Origin: Shewanella sp. AS1
Lineage (GTDB): Bacteria; Pseudomonadota; Gammaproteobacteria; Enterobacterales; Shewanellaceae
NCBI RefSeq assembly: GCF_021412565.1
Contig: NZ_JAKCLJ010000010.1
Span: forward strand, 1-64,000
Direction of reading: 5' to 3'
Length of the DNA: 64,000 nt
The notes under the pieces were generated by a model. That model was not told the origin of the DNA. It was given only the letters and a program-made list of their open reading frames with translations, and made no database searches. Every line of letters starts with the position of its first letter. Within the stretch, counting starts at the first letter, position 1. The position numbers and the translations under genes are program-made. This document shows positions 36,525-46,150 of this stretch, one piece after another.

Positions 36525-38201
36525 ATGGCGCAAATGAATTCAGTGTTGTTACCTGTCATGGAAACAGGCAGCGATAAGGTGAAAATGGGAGCCCATCAAA
36601 AGGGGGGTTCTGAACTGAGCGCAAAGGAAACAGGGGCTTCTAACGGCTCGGCGTTTTCCTCTGCCTTGGCACAGCTATCTTCAGCGGATAAGTTATCTTC
36701 AGCGGATAAGCCAGCTGCAAATCAAAATGGGTCATCTGAAAAGCCCGCTATCGAGCAGGACTCAGAGGTCAATACTCGCCTTCTTACTAACGATAATGCT
36801 CAGATTGAGGGCGAACAGGCAAAGAGCGAACAGGAAGTCGCTTATGTGCTGCAACAAATCAACTTCGCCAATCAGTTACATCAGGAACAGCAAGGTGATA
36901 AACAGGAGTTTGCCGCAGGCGGCGAGGAGTTGCCGCTTAATGACGAGCTAGCTCACTCCAACCAAGCTCATCTCGACCAAGCCCAGGCCGACCAAGCTCA
37001 TGTGGACCAAGTCAATGCCGAGCTAGTCCATTTCGAGCTAGTCCATGCCGAACTAAATAGTAAACACGCCTCTTCTCACAGCCTATTAGCCCAATTAACA
37101 CCCGAAGAGATTGACTCCTTGGTTAACCTCTCTGGATTGCAAACTGAGCAGCTGAATGCCTTGCCAGCAGAGATGCTTGAGGCGCTGTTAAGTGAAGCCG
37201 GGGCGTTTTTTAGTGATGCTGACAATCTGACTCAAACAGGTGAGGTAACCGATGAGCTGGTTAACTTAATTCAGCTTGCCGAGGCCTGGTTAAATCAGCA
37301 TCCGATGACGAGCAAGAGCGACAGAGGCAGTATCGAAAAAGCGGCAGCATCTCAGTTAGTCGATGGGGCTAACTCTCATGAAAAAATAGTGCAGGACAAG
37401 ATAGCACTGGACAAGTCAGGGCTGCAAAAGATGGTGTCCCAGGCTGGCAATGGTCAGTCAGGCAATATACAGAGAGGCGATGGTCAGCCAGGCGATGAAC
37501 AGACTGGTGTTAGTCACAAGATAGCCTCTAACGCTAACCTGGATACCCAGCTCAATAAGGCCGAGCTGCAGCAAAAGGTTAATCTCAGCGATGCCAGACT
37601 GAGTGTGGCGCTAAACAATGTAGCTGAACTCCGTGGCGGTGAATCTGGCGCTGAGCTTGGGGATAACACCCATAAAGCGGGCCAAAGTGTCGGCGGTTTG
37701 ACCCTTATCCGTAACGAGGCGCCAGCACAATATCAGTTGTCGTTAAAGCCTCAGGGGGAAGCGGCGCTACAGATGCAGGAGATGATCCACAAGTTCTCTC
37801 CTGTGATGCGCCAGCAGCTGATCACCATGGTGAATCAAGGGGTGCAGCATGCTGAGATCCGGCTCGACCCGCCCGAGCTTGGGCAGATGATGGTACGCAT
37901 TCAGGTACAGGGAGATCAGACTCAGGTGCAGTTTCATGTGACTCAACATCAGACCCGGGACTTGGTTGAGCAGGCCATGCCCAGATTGCGGGAGATGTTA
38001 AGTGAGCAGGGATTGCAACTGAGTGACAGTCATGTATCCCATGGCGGTCACGGAGAGGCAAACGCCAACGGCGATGAGGCTGGTACAAACACCTTAGCTG
38101 GGCTTGGTGACAGAGAGCTGGATGAAATATCGGCAGAAGAGCCTTTAATTATGTCGGATCAGGCAACAAGTTACCGCTCGGGTATAGATTATTACGCATA
38201 A
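36525..38201 (+). CDS. fliK: Hook-length control protein FliK
   Basis: 558 residues from ATG 36525, chosen because GGGAGA lies 4-5 bp upstream; a TTG at 36477 is in frame. The N-terminal two thirds is a low-complexity Q/E/S-rich ruler region with a short repeat of the AH-x-D-Q-A type near residues 140-180. The C-terminal domain (about 400-520; AEIRLDPPELGQMMVRIQVQ) is the conserved FliK switch domain that contacts FlhB to change export specificity once the hook is complete. Confidence 0.93.
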   Translation: MAQMNSVLLPVMETGSDKVKMGAHQKGGSELSAKETGASNGSAFSSALAQLSSADKLSSADKPAANQNGSSEKPAIEQDSEVNTRLLTNDNAQIEGEQAKSEQEVAYVLQQINFANQLHQEQQGDKQEFAAGGEELPLNDELAHSNQAHLDQAQADQAHVDQVNAELVHFELVHAELNSKHASSHSLLAQLTPEEIDSLVNLSGLQTEQLNALPAEMLEALLSEAGAFFSDADNLTQTGEVTDELVNLIQLAEAWLNQHPMTSKSDRGSIEKAAASQLVDGANSHEKIVQDKIALDKSGLQKMVSQAGNGQSGNIQRGDGQPGDEQTGVSHKIASNANLDTQLNKAELQQKVNLSDARLSVALNNVAELRGGESGAELGDNTHKAGQSVGGLTLIRNEAPAQYQLSLKPQGEAALQMQEMIHKFSPVMRQQLITMVNQGVQHAEIRLDPPELGQMMVRIQVQGDQTQVQFHVTQHQTRDLVEQAMPRLREMLSEQGLQLSDSHVSHGGHGEANANGDEAGTNTLAGLGDRELDEISAEEPLIMSDQATSYRSGIDYYA

Positions 38202-38324
38202 GCAGGTACCCTATGGGGCACTTTGGCTTAGGGCTGAAACATAGCCTGAAAATAGGCCTTGAAAACAGGCTCTGAAAACAGAATTGCGCATCATCATGAG
38301 CACGAGTCATGATAGGAAAGAGAT

Positions 38325-38846
38325 ATGGCAGTAGAACCCGCATTATTATTAGAAGAAACCAAGGTGGCAAAGAGCCGCAAAGTCTTAATCATCTTTATCG
38401 GTATCGCATTTGCCGTGCTTTCTTGCATCGCTGTCGGTCTATGGTTCTTTTTGGGAAATGATGCAGATGAGCGTAAAGCGGCTCGAGCAGCTACCCAGGC
38501 GCAAGACGCTAAGGTCAATGATAGCCGCGAAGCCTTCTATGTGGGAATGCCAAGACCCTTTCTGTTTAACCTGCCTGGCGCCGATCGCTCGCGATTAGTG
38601 GAGATACGGGTGCAGTTAATGGTGCGCGGAAGCGATGATGATGTGCTGATTAAAAAGCATATTCCGCTTATCGAAGATAGCCTGTTAACCACCTTTAGTG
38701 GCGCGAATGTTCAGGCGTTAAGCTCTTTGGCGGGCAAGGATGAGCTAAGGCATTTGGCTCTGCTGAGCGTGCAAAATACGCTGCAGTCTGTGACTGGCAG
38801 AAGAGTGGTTGAGAAAGTGTTATTTACCGGATTTGTGATGCAATGA
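38325..38846 (+). CDS. fliL: Flagellar basal body-associated protein FliL
   Basis: 173 residues with one N-terminal membrane segment (about 19-43; VLIIFIGIAFAVLSCIAVGL) and a periplasmic domain ending VEKVLFTGFVMQ. FliL surrounds or stabilises the stator units. AAAGAGATATGG contains the likely RBS. It is 34 bp ahead of fliM. Confidence 0.93.
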   Translation: MAVEPALLLEETKVAKSRKVLIIFIGIAFAVLSCIAVGLWFFLGNDADERKAARAATQAQDAKVNDSREAFYVGMPRPFLFNLPGADRSRLVEIRVQLMVRGSDDDVLIKKHIPLIEDSLLTTFSGANVQALSSLAGKDELRHLALLSVQNTLQSVTGRRVVEKVLFTGFVMQ

Positions 38847-38880
38847 TGGCATCTCATTATTTAGCAGATAGGGCGATATT

Positions 38881-39906
38881 GTGAGTGATCTATTAAGCCA
38901 AGACGAAATTGATGCGCTGCTGCATGGCGTCGATGATGTTGAAGAGGAAGAGATAGGTAGCAGCTTAGATGCGCGCGCCTATGATTTCTCTTCTCAGGAT
39001 CGTATCGTCCGTGGACGCATGCCGACGCTGGAAATTGTCAATGAGCGTTTCGCCCGTCATCTGCGAATTAGCATGTTTAACATGATGCGCCGCAGCGCCG
39101 AGGTGTCGATCAACGGCGTGCAGATGCTTAAGTTTGGCGAATATGTCCATACCCTGTTTGTGCCAACCAGCCTGAATATGGTGCGTTTTAGTCCGTTAAA
39201 AGGCACGGCACTGATCACCATGGAAGCCCGCTTGGTGTTTATCTTGGTGGACAACTTCTTCGGGGGTGACGGACGCTTTCACGCCAAAATTGAAGGCCGT
39301 GAATTTACCCCAACTGAGCGTCGCATTATACAGCTGCTGCTGAAGATCATTTTTGAAGATTACAAAGAAGCCTGGTCACCCGTGATGGATGTCGAGTTTG
39401 ACTATATCGACTCTGAGGTGAACCCAGCCATGGCCAACATAGTCAGCCCCACTGAGGTGGTGGTGGTCTGCTCTTTCCATATCGAAGTTGATGGCGGCGG
39501 CGGGGATTTCCATATCACACTGCCTTACTCCATGATTGAGCCCATTCGTGAACTGCTCGACGCTGGTGTGCAGAGCGACACACAGGATACCGACATGCGT
39601 TGGTCTCAGGCTCTGAGGGATGAGATCATGGATGTCGAGGTTGGCCTAGATGTGACTGTGGTGGAAAAACAGGTTTCTCTAAAAGAGGTAATGGCATTAA
39701 AGGCTGGGGATATTATTCCGGTGGAGATGCCAGAGCACATAGTGCTGAGGGTGGAAGATCTGCCCACCTACAGATGTAAATTGGGTCGCAGCGGCGATAA
39801 CCTGGCGCTGAATGTGCGGGAGAAGATCCCCAGACCCGAAACGGTGAAAACCGAGTTGCAATTAGTACGCCGCAAGGGCAAGGCCCGCGAATTTAGCAAT
39901 ATTTAA
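38881..39906 (+). CDS. fliM: Flagellar motor switch protein FliM
   Basis: 341 residues from a GTG at 38881. The N-terminal CheY-binding peptide LLSQDEIDALLHGV (residues 4-17) is intact, followed by the CheC-like middle domain and a C-terminal FliN-like domain. FliM is the C-ring protein to which CheY-phosphate binds to reverse rotation. The CheA repeats in this window resemble its N-terminal peptide. fliN follows in 26 bp. Confidence 0.96.
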   Translation: MSDLLSQDEIDALLHGVDDVEEEEIGSSLDARAYDFSSQDRIVRGRMPTLEIVNERFARHLRISMFNMMRRSAEVSINGVQMLKFGEYVHTLFVPTSLNMVRFSPLKGTALITMEARLVFILVDNFFGGDGRFHAKIEGREFTPTERRIIQLLLKIIFEDYKEAWSPVMDVEFDYIDSEVNPAMANIVSPTEVVVVCSFHIEVDGGGGDFHITLPYSMIEPIRELLDAGVQSDTQDTDMRWSQALRDEIMDVEVGLDVTVVEKQVSLKEVMALKAGDIIPVEMPEHIVLRVEDLPTYRCKLGRSGDNLALNVREKIPRPETVKTELQLVRRKGKAREFSNI

Positions 39907-39932
39907 TTTAATTGAGTGTGAAAGGTAAAACG

Positions 39933-40316
39933 ATGAGCACAGAAGATTTAGGTGATGATTGGGCTGCGGCCATGGCCGAACAGGCGTTAGAAGAGGCCCA
40001 CGCGGTCGAGCTGGATGAACTTAAAGACAGTTCAACGCCCTTAAGCGCTGATGAGGCGGCCAAGCTTGACACTATCATGGATATTCCTGTGACCATCTCT
40101 ATGGAAGTAGGGCGCAGCTTTATCAATATTCGTAACCTGCTGCAACTCAACCAGGGCTCTGTGGTAGAGCTGGACAGGGTGGCCGGTGAACCTTTGGATG
40201 TGATGGTCAATGGCACTCTGATTGCCCACGGTGAAGTGGTCGTGGTTAACGATAAGTTTGGTATTCGTCTGACGGATGTGATCAGCCAGACCGAACGGAT
40301 CAAGAAGCTGAAATAG
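39933..40316 (+). CDS. fliN: Flagellar motor switch protein FliN
   Basis: 127 residues from ATG 39933 (AAAGGTAAAACG upstream). An acidic N-terminal leader is followed by the FliN/SpoA domain (IMDIPVTISMEVGRSF, GSVVELDRVAGEPLDV, NDKFGIRLTDVIS). FliN forms the base of the C ring and the docking site for FliH. It is part of the fliLMNOPQR unit. Confidence 0.95.
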   Translation: MSTEDLGDDWAAAMAEQALEEAHAVELDELKDSSTPLSADEAAKLDTIMDIPVTISMEVGRSFINIRNLLQLNQGSVVELDRVAGEPLDVMVNGTLIAHGEVVVVNDKFGIRLTDVISQTERIKKLK

Positions 40317-40328
40317 GGAGCCTTATTG

Positions 40329-40889
40329 ATGGCGATTTCAGCCTTGATATCACTAGCAACGGCACCGGCAACGGCCAGCTTGAGCAGTGACACACTCACT
40401 CAGAGCTCAACGACTCAGAGCTTAACGACACAGGGTTCAACGGCACAGCTACAAACTGCGGCCGAACAAGGTTCGGCGTTGAGCACTATGTCCAATATGC
40501 TGGGCGGCTTGATTGTCGTCCTGGCGCTGATCTTCCTGCTGGCCTATCTGCTAAAACGGCTAAAGCTAGTGCAGAACAATCACAGCGTGCTGAAAACATT
40601 AGCTGTGACTCCCCTTGGACAGAAGGAGAAACTGGTGCTGGCGCAAGTGGGCGATCAGCAGTATCTGCTTGGGGTGACCGCGCAGCAGGTAAATCTGATC
40701 GATAAGCTAGATATCCCGGTTAATGTGGAATCCAGTGCCTTTGCCAGCCGGTTGCAGCAGGCCCGTTCTCAACAGGCAGCGCCTCAACAGGCCTATTCTC
40801 AACCGGAAAGAAATACTCGAACCCAAATCGAGCCCACCCTGAATCCTTCAGAAGATAGAGCCGAAGCTTTGCGCGGCGACGAAAAATAA
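40329..40889 (+). CDS. fliO: Flagellar export assembly protein FliO
   Basis: About 186 residues. It has a Ser/Thr/Gln-rich N-terminal part with short repeats (about 20-45), one membrane segment (about 58-75; GGLIVVLALIFLLAYLL) and a cytoplasmic domain (TLAVTPLGQKEKLVLAQVGD) with a disordered tail. FliO helps FliP form its ring during gate assembly. The ATG at 40329 is taken as start; an in-frame TTG precedes it and has better spacing to GGGAG. It lies 12 bp after fliN. Confidence 0.9.
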   Translation: MAISALISLATAPATASLSSDTLTQSSTTQSLTTQGSTAQLQTAAEQGSALSTMSNMLGGLIVVLALIFLLAYLLKRLKLVQNNHSVLKTLAVTPLGQKEKLVLAQVGDQQYLLGVTAQQVNLIDKLDIPVNVESSAFASRLQQARSQQAAPQQAYSQPERNTRTQIEPTLNPSEDRAEALRGDEK

Positions 40890-40892
40890 ATC

Positions 40893-41648
40893 ATGAAGAT
40901 AAACATTCCATTCGCCTTAATTGGCTTGATCTTCTGTACCATGCTGCCAGAGCTTGCCTGGGCGCAAGATGGGATCTTACCTGCGGTCACAGTCACCACA
41001 GGTCCGGATGGCGAAACCCAGTATTCGGTCACCATGCAGATCTTGCTGCTGATGACGGCGTTGAGTTTCCTGCCAGCCATGGTGATCATGCTCACCTCCT
41101 TTACCCGTATTATCGTGGTGTTGTCGATTCTGCGTCAGGCCATAGGTCTGCAGCAGACACCCTCGAATCAGGTGTTGATTGGTCTGAGTATGTTTATGAC
41201 CTTCTTCATCATGTCGCCTGTGTTCACCAAGATCTACGATAGCGCGGTCCAGCCCTATATGAATGATGGCTTGACCATAGAGCAGGCCTATGAGGTGGGG
41301 AAGGAGCCGTTAAAGGCATTTATGCTGGCTCAGACGCGGATCACGGATCTGCAAACCTTTATCGATATCGCTGGCTATGACAATATTCCCTCCCCCGAGG
41401 CGGCGCCTATGCAAGTGCTTATTCCCGCCTTTATCACCAGCGAGCTGAAAACCGCGTTTCAGATAGGTTTTATGCTGTTTGTGCCATTTCTGGTGCTGGA
41501 TTTGGTGATCGCCAGTATCCTGATGGCCATGGGTATGATGATGCTCTCGCCCATGATTGTCTCGCTTCCCTTTAAGATCATGTTGTTCGTGCTGGTGGAT
41601 GGCTGGACTCTGGTCATGGGCACCCTGGCTAACAGTTTCGGGAGTTAG
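40893..41648 (+). CDS. fliP: Flagellar export gate protein FliP
   Basis: 251 residues with a cleavable signal peptide (ending about LAWA, residue 24) and four membrane segments. Signatures: [20 protein letters not shown] and [19 protein letters not shown]. FliP forms the pentameric core of the export gate with FliQ and FliR. It follows fliO by 3 bp. Confidence 0.96.
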   Translation: MKINIPFALIGLIFCTMLPELAWAQDGILPAVTVTTGPDGETQYSVTMQILLLMTALSFLPAMVIMLTSFTRIIVVLSILRQAIGLQQTPSNQVLIGLSMFMTFFIMSPVFTKIYDSAVQPYMNDGLTIEQAYEVGKEPLKAFMLAQTRITDLQTFIDIAGYDNIPSPEAAPMQVLIPAFITSELKTAFQIGFMLFVPFLVLDLVIASILMAMGMMMLSPMIVSLPFKIMLFVLVDGWTLVMGTLANSFGS

Positions 41649-41651
41649 CCT

Positions 41652-41921
41652 ATGTCTCCCGAAGCCCTAGTCGATATTTTCCGTAATGCCCTGACAGTCA
41701 TAGTCACTATAGTGTCTATGATAATCGTGCCCGGTCTGGTGGTCGGCCTTATCGTGGCAGTATTTCAGGCGGCGACCTCGATTAACGAGCAGACCTTAAG
41801 CTTTCTGCCACGCCTGTTGACTACCTTGCTGGCCTTGATGTTTTTAGGGCATCTGTTGGTGCAGACCATGATGGAGTTTTTCATGGAGATGGTAAATTTG
41901 ATCCCCTCGGTCGTAGGCTAA
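41652..41921 (+). CDS. fliQ: Flagellar export gate protein FliQ
   Basis: 89 residues with two membrane hairpin segments (about 16-40 and 53-75), including VGLIVAVFQAATSINEQTL, the FliQ signature. It is part of the FliPQR gate. It starts 3 bp after fliP. Confidence 0.95.
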   Translation: MSPEALVDIFRNALTVIVTIVSMIIVPGLVVGLIVAVFQAATSINEQTLSFLPRLLTTLLALMFLGHLLVQTMMEFFMEMVNLIPSVVG

Positions 41922-41938
41922 AGGCAGGCTAAAGCCAG

Positions 41939-42736
41939 ATGGAGATCCTGATGTCGACCCTGATGCAGACGCTCTCGGCCTACCTGTGGCCGCTGTTTCG
42001 CGTCTCTAGCATGCTGATGGTGATGGCGGTGTTTGGCGCCACCACCACACCGACCCGGGTGCGCCTGCTGCTGTCGGTTGCCATCACTGTCGCCATCGCT
42101 CCCGTACTGCCTGTCAATACTGATACTGAGCTCTTCTCTTTTGCCGCCGTGTTTGTGACGGCTCAGCAGGTGGTGATAGGGGCCGCCATGGGCTTTGTCA
42201 CTTTGCTTGTCATGCAAACCTTCGTGCTGACGGGGCAGATAATTGGTATGCAGACCAGCTTAGGTTTTGCCTCCATGGTGGACCCCGCCTCAGGCCAGCA
42301 AACACCTGTGGTGGGTAACTTCTTTCTGCTGCTGACCACTATGATCTTCTTGGCGGTGGATGGCCATCTGGTGTTGATCCGCATGCTGGTGGCGAGTTTC
42401 GAGACCATTCCTGTGTCCAGTCAGGGGCTGGCGATTGCCAGTTATCGCACCCTGGCCGAATGGGGCGCCTATATGTTTGGCGCCGCGCTGACCATGTCTA
42501 TCTCTGCCATAGTCGCTTTACTCTTGATTAACCTCTCCTTTGGGGTGATGACCCGCGCCGCACCTCAGCTGAACATCTTTGCCATCGGCTTTCCTGTGAC
42601 CATGGTCAGTGGCCTGATCATTCTTTGGCTGACCCTGACCCCTATCATGGCCCATTTCGATGAGGTCTGGCGTTCGGCGCAATTGCTGCTCTGCGACATA
42701 GCTCAGTTGCAATGTCGTGCCGATGGGAGCTTCTGA
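41939..42736 (+). CDS. fliR: Flagellar export gate protein FliR
   Basis: 265 residues with about six membrane segments; the MQTSLGFASMVDPASGQQTP loop is diagnostic. FliR completes the FliPQR gate and contacts FlhB. Two starts are possible: ATG 41939, or ATG 41951, which has GGAG 6 bp upstream inside the first codons. The latter has the better RBS and would remove four residues. Confidence 0.94.
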   Translation: MEILMSTLMQTLSAYLWPLFRVSSMLMVMAVFGATTTPTRVRLLLSVAITVAIAPVLPVNTDTELFSFAAVFVTAQQVVIGAAMGFVTLLVMQTFVLTGQIIGMQTSLGFASMVDPASGQQTPVVGNFFLLLTTMIFLAVDGHLVLIRMLVASFETIPVSSQGLAIASYRTLAEWGAYMFGAALTMSISAIVALLLINLSFGVMTRAAPQLNIFAIGFPVTMVSGLIILWLTLTPIMAHFDEVWRSAQLLLCDIAQLQCRADGSF

Positions 42737-42796
42737 TGACAGTTAAGTGTGACAGTCGTCGAGACTGTTTTGGTTTAATGCCGATGGGAGCATCCA

Positions 42797-43930
42797 ATGG
42801 CTGAAAACGAGAGCAGTCAGGAGAAGACAGAAGAGGCCACCCCCAGGCGACAGGAACAGGCGCGTGAAAAGGGGCAGGTGGCTCGCTCAAAAGAGCTGGG
42901 TACCTCGGCTGTGCTTATGTCATCGGCGATCGGATTTGCCCTTATCGGTCCTGATATTGGTCGCGCCCTTATCGATGTGATGACCCGAATGTTCACCCAG
43001 GACAGGGCGGCCATTTTCGATACCAACTCGCTACTCAATGTGTGGTGGCTGGTGCTTAGCGAGCTGGCGCTGCCGATCCTCAGTCTGGTGGGATTTTTGG
43101 CTCTGGTGGCGTTTCTTGGCAATATCGTCATAGGGGGGATCGCCTTCTCCACCAAGGCTTTTATGCCTAAGGCCAGCAAGATGAGCCCCAAGAGTGGTTT
43201 TAAGCGAATGTTTGGTGTGCAGGCACTGGTGGAACTGACCAAGGGGATTGCCAAGTTTTCTGTGGTGGCGATTATGGCCTACCTGCTGCTGAGCTTCTAC
43301 TTTACTGATATTTTAACCCTGTCGGCTGGGCATCTGCCGGGTAATGTCTATAACGCCTTGGATCTCCTGATCTGGATGTTCATTATTCTCTGCTCATCGA
43401 CTGTGGTGATAGTCGTTATCGATGTGCCCTATCAGATCTGGAACCACAACAAACAGCTGCGTATGACCAAGCAGGAGATCAAGGATGAATATAAAGATAC
43501 CGAGGGGCAGCCCGAGGTAAAAGGCAGGGTGCGCCAGATGCAGCGTGAGATGGCCCAGCGGCGCATGATGAGCGAAGTGCCCAACGCCGATGTGATAGTG
43601 GTAAACCCAGAACATTACGCCGTAGCGGTAAAATATGATGTCACTAAGGCGGCGGCCCCCTATGTGGTGGCAAAAGGGGTGGATGAGGTCGCCTTTAAGA
43701 TCCGTGAGACAGCCCGAGAGCACGATGTCGCCATCGTCTCGGCGCCGCCACTTGCTCGTGCGATTTATCATACTACCAAGATAGAACAAGAGATCCCCGA
43801 AGGGCTGTTTACCGCCGTGGCTCAGGTGCTGGCTTATGTGTTCCAGCTGCGCCAATATCAGAAGAAGGGTGGTAAGCGCCCAACGCCAATTCCTGTTAAT
43901 CAGCCCATTCCTGACGAGTTAAAACATTAA
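42797..43930 (+). CDS. flhB: Flagellar export switch protein FlhB (with NPEH motif)
   Basis: 377 residues with an N-terminal KTEEATPRRQEQAREKGQ signature, four membrane segments (between about 35 and 210) and a cytoplasmic domain. FlhB sets substrate specificity and switches from hook to filament proteins after autocleavage between Asn and Pro of NPTH and contact with FliK. Here the site reads N270-P271-E272-H273 followed by YAVAVKY, so the usual Thr is Glu. The cleavable Asn-Pro and the His remain. It is the last gene of the fliK to flhB unit. Confidence 0.94.
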   Translation: MAENESSQEKTEEATPRRQEQAREKGQVARSKELGTSAVLMSSAIGFALIGPDIGRALIDVMTRMFTQDRAAIFDTNSLLNVWWLVLSELALPILSLVGFLALVAFLGNIVIGGIAFSTKAFMPKASKMSPKSGFKRMFGVQALVELTKGIAKFSVVAIMAYLLLSFYFTDILTLSAGHLPGNVYNALDLLIWMFIILCSSTVVIVVIDVPYQIWNHNKQLRMTKQEIKDEYKDTEGQPEVKGRVRQMQREMAQRRMMSEVPNADVIVVNPEHYAVAVKYDVTKAAAPYVVAKGVDEVAFKIRETAREHDVAIVSAPPLARAIYHTTKIEQEIPEGLFTAVAQVLAYVFQLRQYQKKGGKRPTPIPVNQPIPDELKH

Positions 43931-43984
43931 GTTTTACTGCAAATTTGCTGTAAAAATCATCAGCTAAACCTTGGTGTTCCTAGG

Positions 43985-44001
43985 TTGGCCTGGCTTTTGC
44001 T
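43985..44001 (+). promoter_or_regulatory. Sigma-54 promoter of the flhA-flhF-flhG-fliA-che operon
   Basis: TTGGCCTGGCTTTTGCT: TTGGC, G, R and TTGCT match with correct spacing. It is 40 bp before flhA. Confidence 0.87.
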
Positions 44002-44040
44002 TTTGAGCCTGCAGATGTCAAAGTTCAGGCGTGTGTATTG

Positions 44041-46140
44041 ATGGATGTAAAAGCAAGCTTAGGTCAATTTAAGCAGATAAAACCAGGCAGTTTTAAAGGG
44101 ATAGGCACGCCTATTCTGGTACTGGCGGCGCTAGCCATGATAGTGCTGCCTATGCCGGCCTTCCTGCTGGATATTCTGTTCTCTTTCAATATTGCCCTGG
44201 CTTTAGTGGTGCTCTTGGTCGCTATCTACTCGGATCGTCCCCTGGATTTTGCGGCTTTTCCGACTGTGCTACTGGTGGCGACTCTGCTGCGGCTGGCACT
44301 GAATGTCGCCTCGACCCGGATCGTGTTACTCGAAGGTCATAATGGCGGCGACGCTGCCGGTAAGGTGATTGAAGCTTTCGGCTCTGTGGTGATTGGCGGT
44401 AACTACGCCGTCGGTTTAGTGGTGTTTTTAATCCTGATCATCATTAACTTTGCCGTGGTGACCAAGGGGGCTGGGCGTATCTCAGAGGTGAGTGCTCGCT
44501 TTACCTTAGATGCCATGCCGGGTAAACAGATGGCCATCGATGCCGATCTCAATGCCGGGGTGCTCAATCAGGATCAAGCCAGAGCCCGGCGCGCCGAAGT
44601 GACCCGTGAAGCCGACTTTTATGGCGCGATGGACGGTGCCTCGAAATTTGTGAAAGGGGATGCTATCGCCGGGATCATGATCTTGGTTATTAATATCCTG
44701 GGCGGTTTTGTCATAGGCATGGTGCAGCATGGTTTGAGCTTTTCCTCGGCCGTTGAGATCTATACCCTGCTGACCATAGGTGACGGTTTAGTGGCGCAAA
44801 TTCCTGGGCTCTTGCTCTCTATCGCCGCTGCTCTGATGGTGACCAGACAGAACGAATCGGGCGACATGGGTCAGATGGTGATGACCCAGATGTTCAGCAG
44901 TCCTAAATCCCTCACTATTGCTGCCGGTGTGCTGCTTATCATGGGCATAGTCCCCGGCATGCCCCATTTTGCCTTCTTAACCTTTGGTCTTATCACAGCC
45001 GGTGGCGCTTACTATATCCACCATAAGAAAGAGAAAGACCGTCAGCGCGCCCTTGAAGCGGCGACCCATTCCCCAGTGACACCTGAAGAGGCTAAGCCAA
45101 AAGAGCTGAGCTGGGACGATGTGCAGCATGTTGACACTATCGGTCTTGAGGTGGGCTATCGACTCATTCCGCTGGTGGATAAAGGCCAGGGCGGTGAACT
45201 GCTCAGCCGTATTAAAGGGGTGCGTAAGAAGTTATCTCAGGAGCTGGGGTTTTTGGTGCCCGCAGTACATATCCGCGACAACTTGGATCTCTCTCCCAAC
45301 AGCTACCGCATCTCCCTGATGGGGGTCTCCTCCGGTGAGGCAGAGATCCGCCATGACTGTGAACTGGCGATAAACCCGGGTCAGGTCTATGGCAAGCTCG
45401 ATGGCATAGAGACCAAAGACCCCGCCTTCGGGCTCGAAGCTGTGTGGATTGCGCCCGAGATGCGCGAACATGCCCAGACCTTAGGTTATACAGTGGTGGA
45501 CGCCGCGACTGTGGTGGCGACCCACCTGAGCCAACTCCTGACCAATAACGCCTCTAAGCTGCTGGGTTATGAAGAGGTGCAGCAGCTGATGGATATGCTG
45601 GAGAAACACTCGCCTAAGCTGGTGGCAGGCTTTATTCCAGATGTGATGTCACTTGGCACTGTGGTGAAAGTGATGCAGAACCTGCTAAACGAAGGCGTGT
45701 CTATTCGCGATCTTAAGACCATAGTCCAGACTCTGCTGGAATATGGGCCCAAGAGTAATGATACCGAAGTCTTGACCGCTGCAGTACGTATCGCGCTCAA
45801 GCGCATGATAGTTCAGGAGATCAGCGGTCCAGAGGCAGAAATCCCTGTCATAACTTTGGCGCCAGAACTGGAACAGATGTTGCATCAGTCTATGCAGGCA
45901 ACGGGAGGTGAGGGGCCGAATATCGAACCTAGCCTTGCCGAGAGGATGCAAAAGTCACTGATTGAAGCATCACAGCGTCAGGAGATGGTCGGTCAACCCG
46001 CCATCTTGTTGACATCAGGCATGCTACGTTCGACGCTGTCGCGTTTCGTTAAGCATACCATTCCAAGTTTACGGGTGATCTCATATCAGGAAGTGCCTGA
46101 TGAAAAACAGATCCGCATAGTATCGGCAGTGGGTCAGTAG
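44041..46140 (+). CDS. flhA: Flagellar export gate protein FlhA
   Basis: 699 residues. Eight membrane segments lie in the N-terminal half, with the FHIPEP-family region TLLRLALNVASTRIVLLEGH and GGNYAVGLVVFLILI; a cytoplasmic ring domain (about 350-699) receives chaperone-substrate complexes. FlhA couples proton flow to export. The start is the ATG at 44041. It heads the long unit that runs through flhF, flhG, fliA and the chemotaxis genes. Confidence 0.96.
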   Translation: MDVKASLGQFKQIKPGSFKGIGTPILVLAALAMIVLPMPAFLLDILFSFNIALALVVLLVAIYSDRPLDFAAFPTVLLVATLLRLALNVASTRIVLLEGHNGGDAAGKVIEAFGSVVIGGNYAVGLVVFLILIIINFAVVTKGAGRISEVSARFTLDAMPGKQMAIDADLNAGVLNQDQARARRAEVTREADFYGAMDGASKFVKGDAIAGIMILVINILGGFVIGMVQHGLSFSSAVEIYTLLTIGDGLVAQIPGLLLSIAAALMVTRQNESGDMGQMVMTQMFSSPKSLTIAAGVLLIMGIVPGMPHFAFLTFGLITAGGAYYIHHKKEKDRQRALEAATHSPVTPEEAKPKELSWDDVQHVDTIGLEVGYRLIPLVDKGQGGELLSRIKGVRKKLSQELGFLVPAVHIRDNLDLSPNSYRISLMGVSSGEAEIRHDCELAINPGQVYGKLDGIETKDPAFGLEAVWIAPEMREHAQTLGYTVVDAATVVATHLSQLLTNNASKLLGYEEVQQLMDMLEKHSPKLVAGFIPDVMSLGTVVKVMQNLLNEGVSIRDLKTIVQTLLEYGPKSNDTEVLTAAVRIALKRMIVQEISGPEAEIPVITLAPELEQMLHQSMQATGGEGPNIEPSLAERMQKSLIEASQRQEMVGQPAILLTSGMLRSTLSRFVKHTIPSLRVISYQEVPDEKQIRIVSAVGQ

Positions 46141-46150
46141 GGGTATTAGT

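Noticed and set aside
36281..36577. 98-codon open frame before fliK
   Set aside because: It covers the fliK sigma-54 promoter and overlaps the fliK start in another frame; no coding signal.
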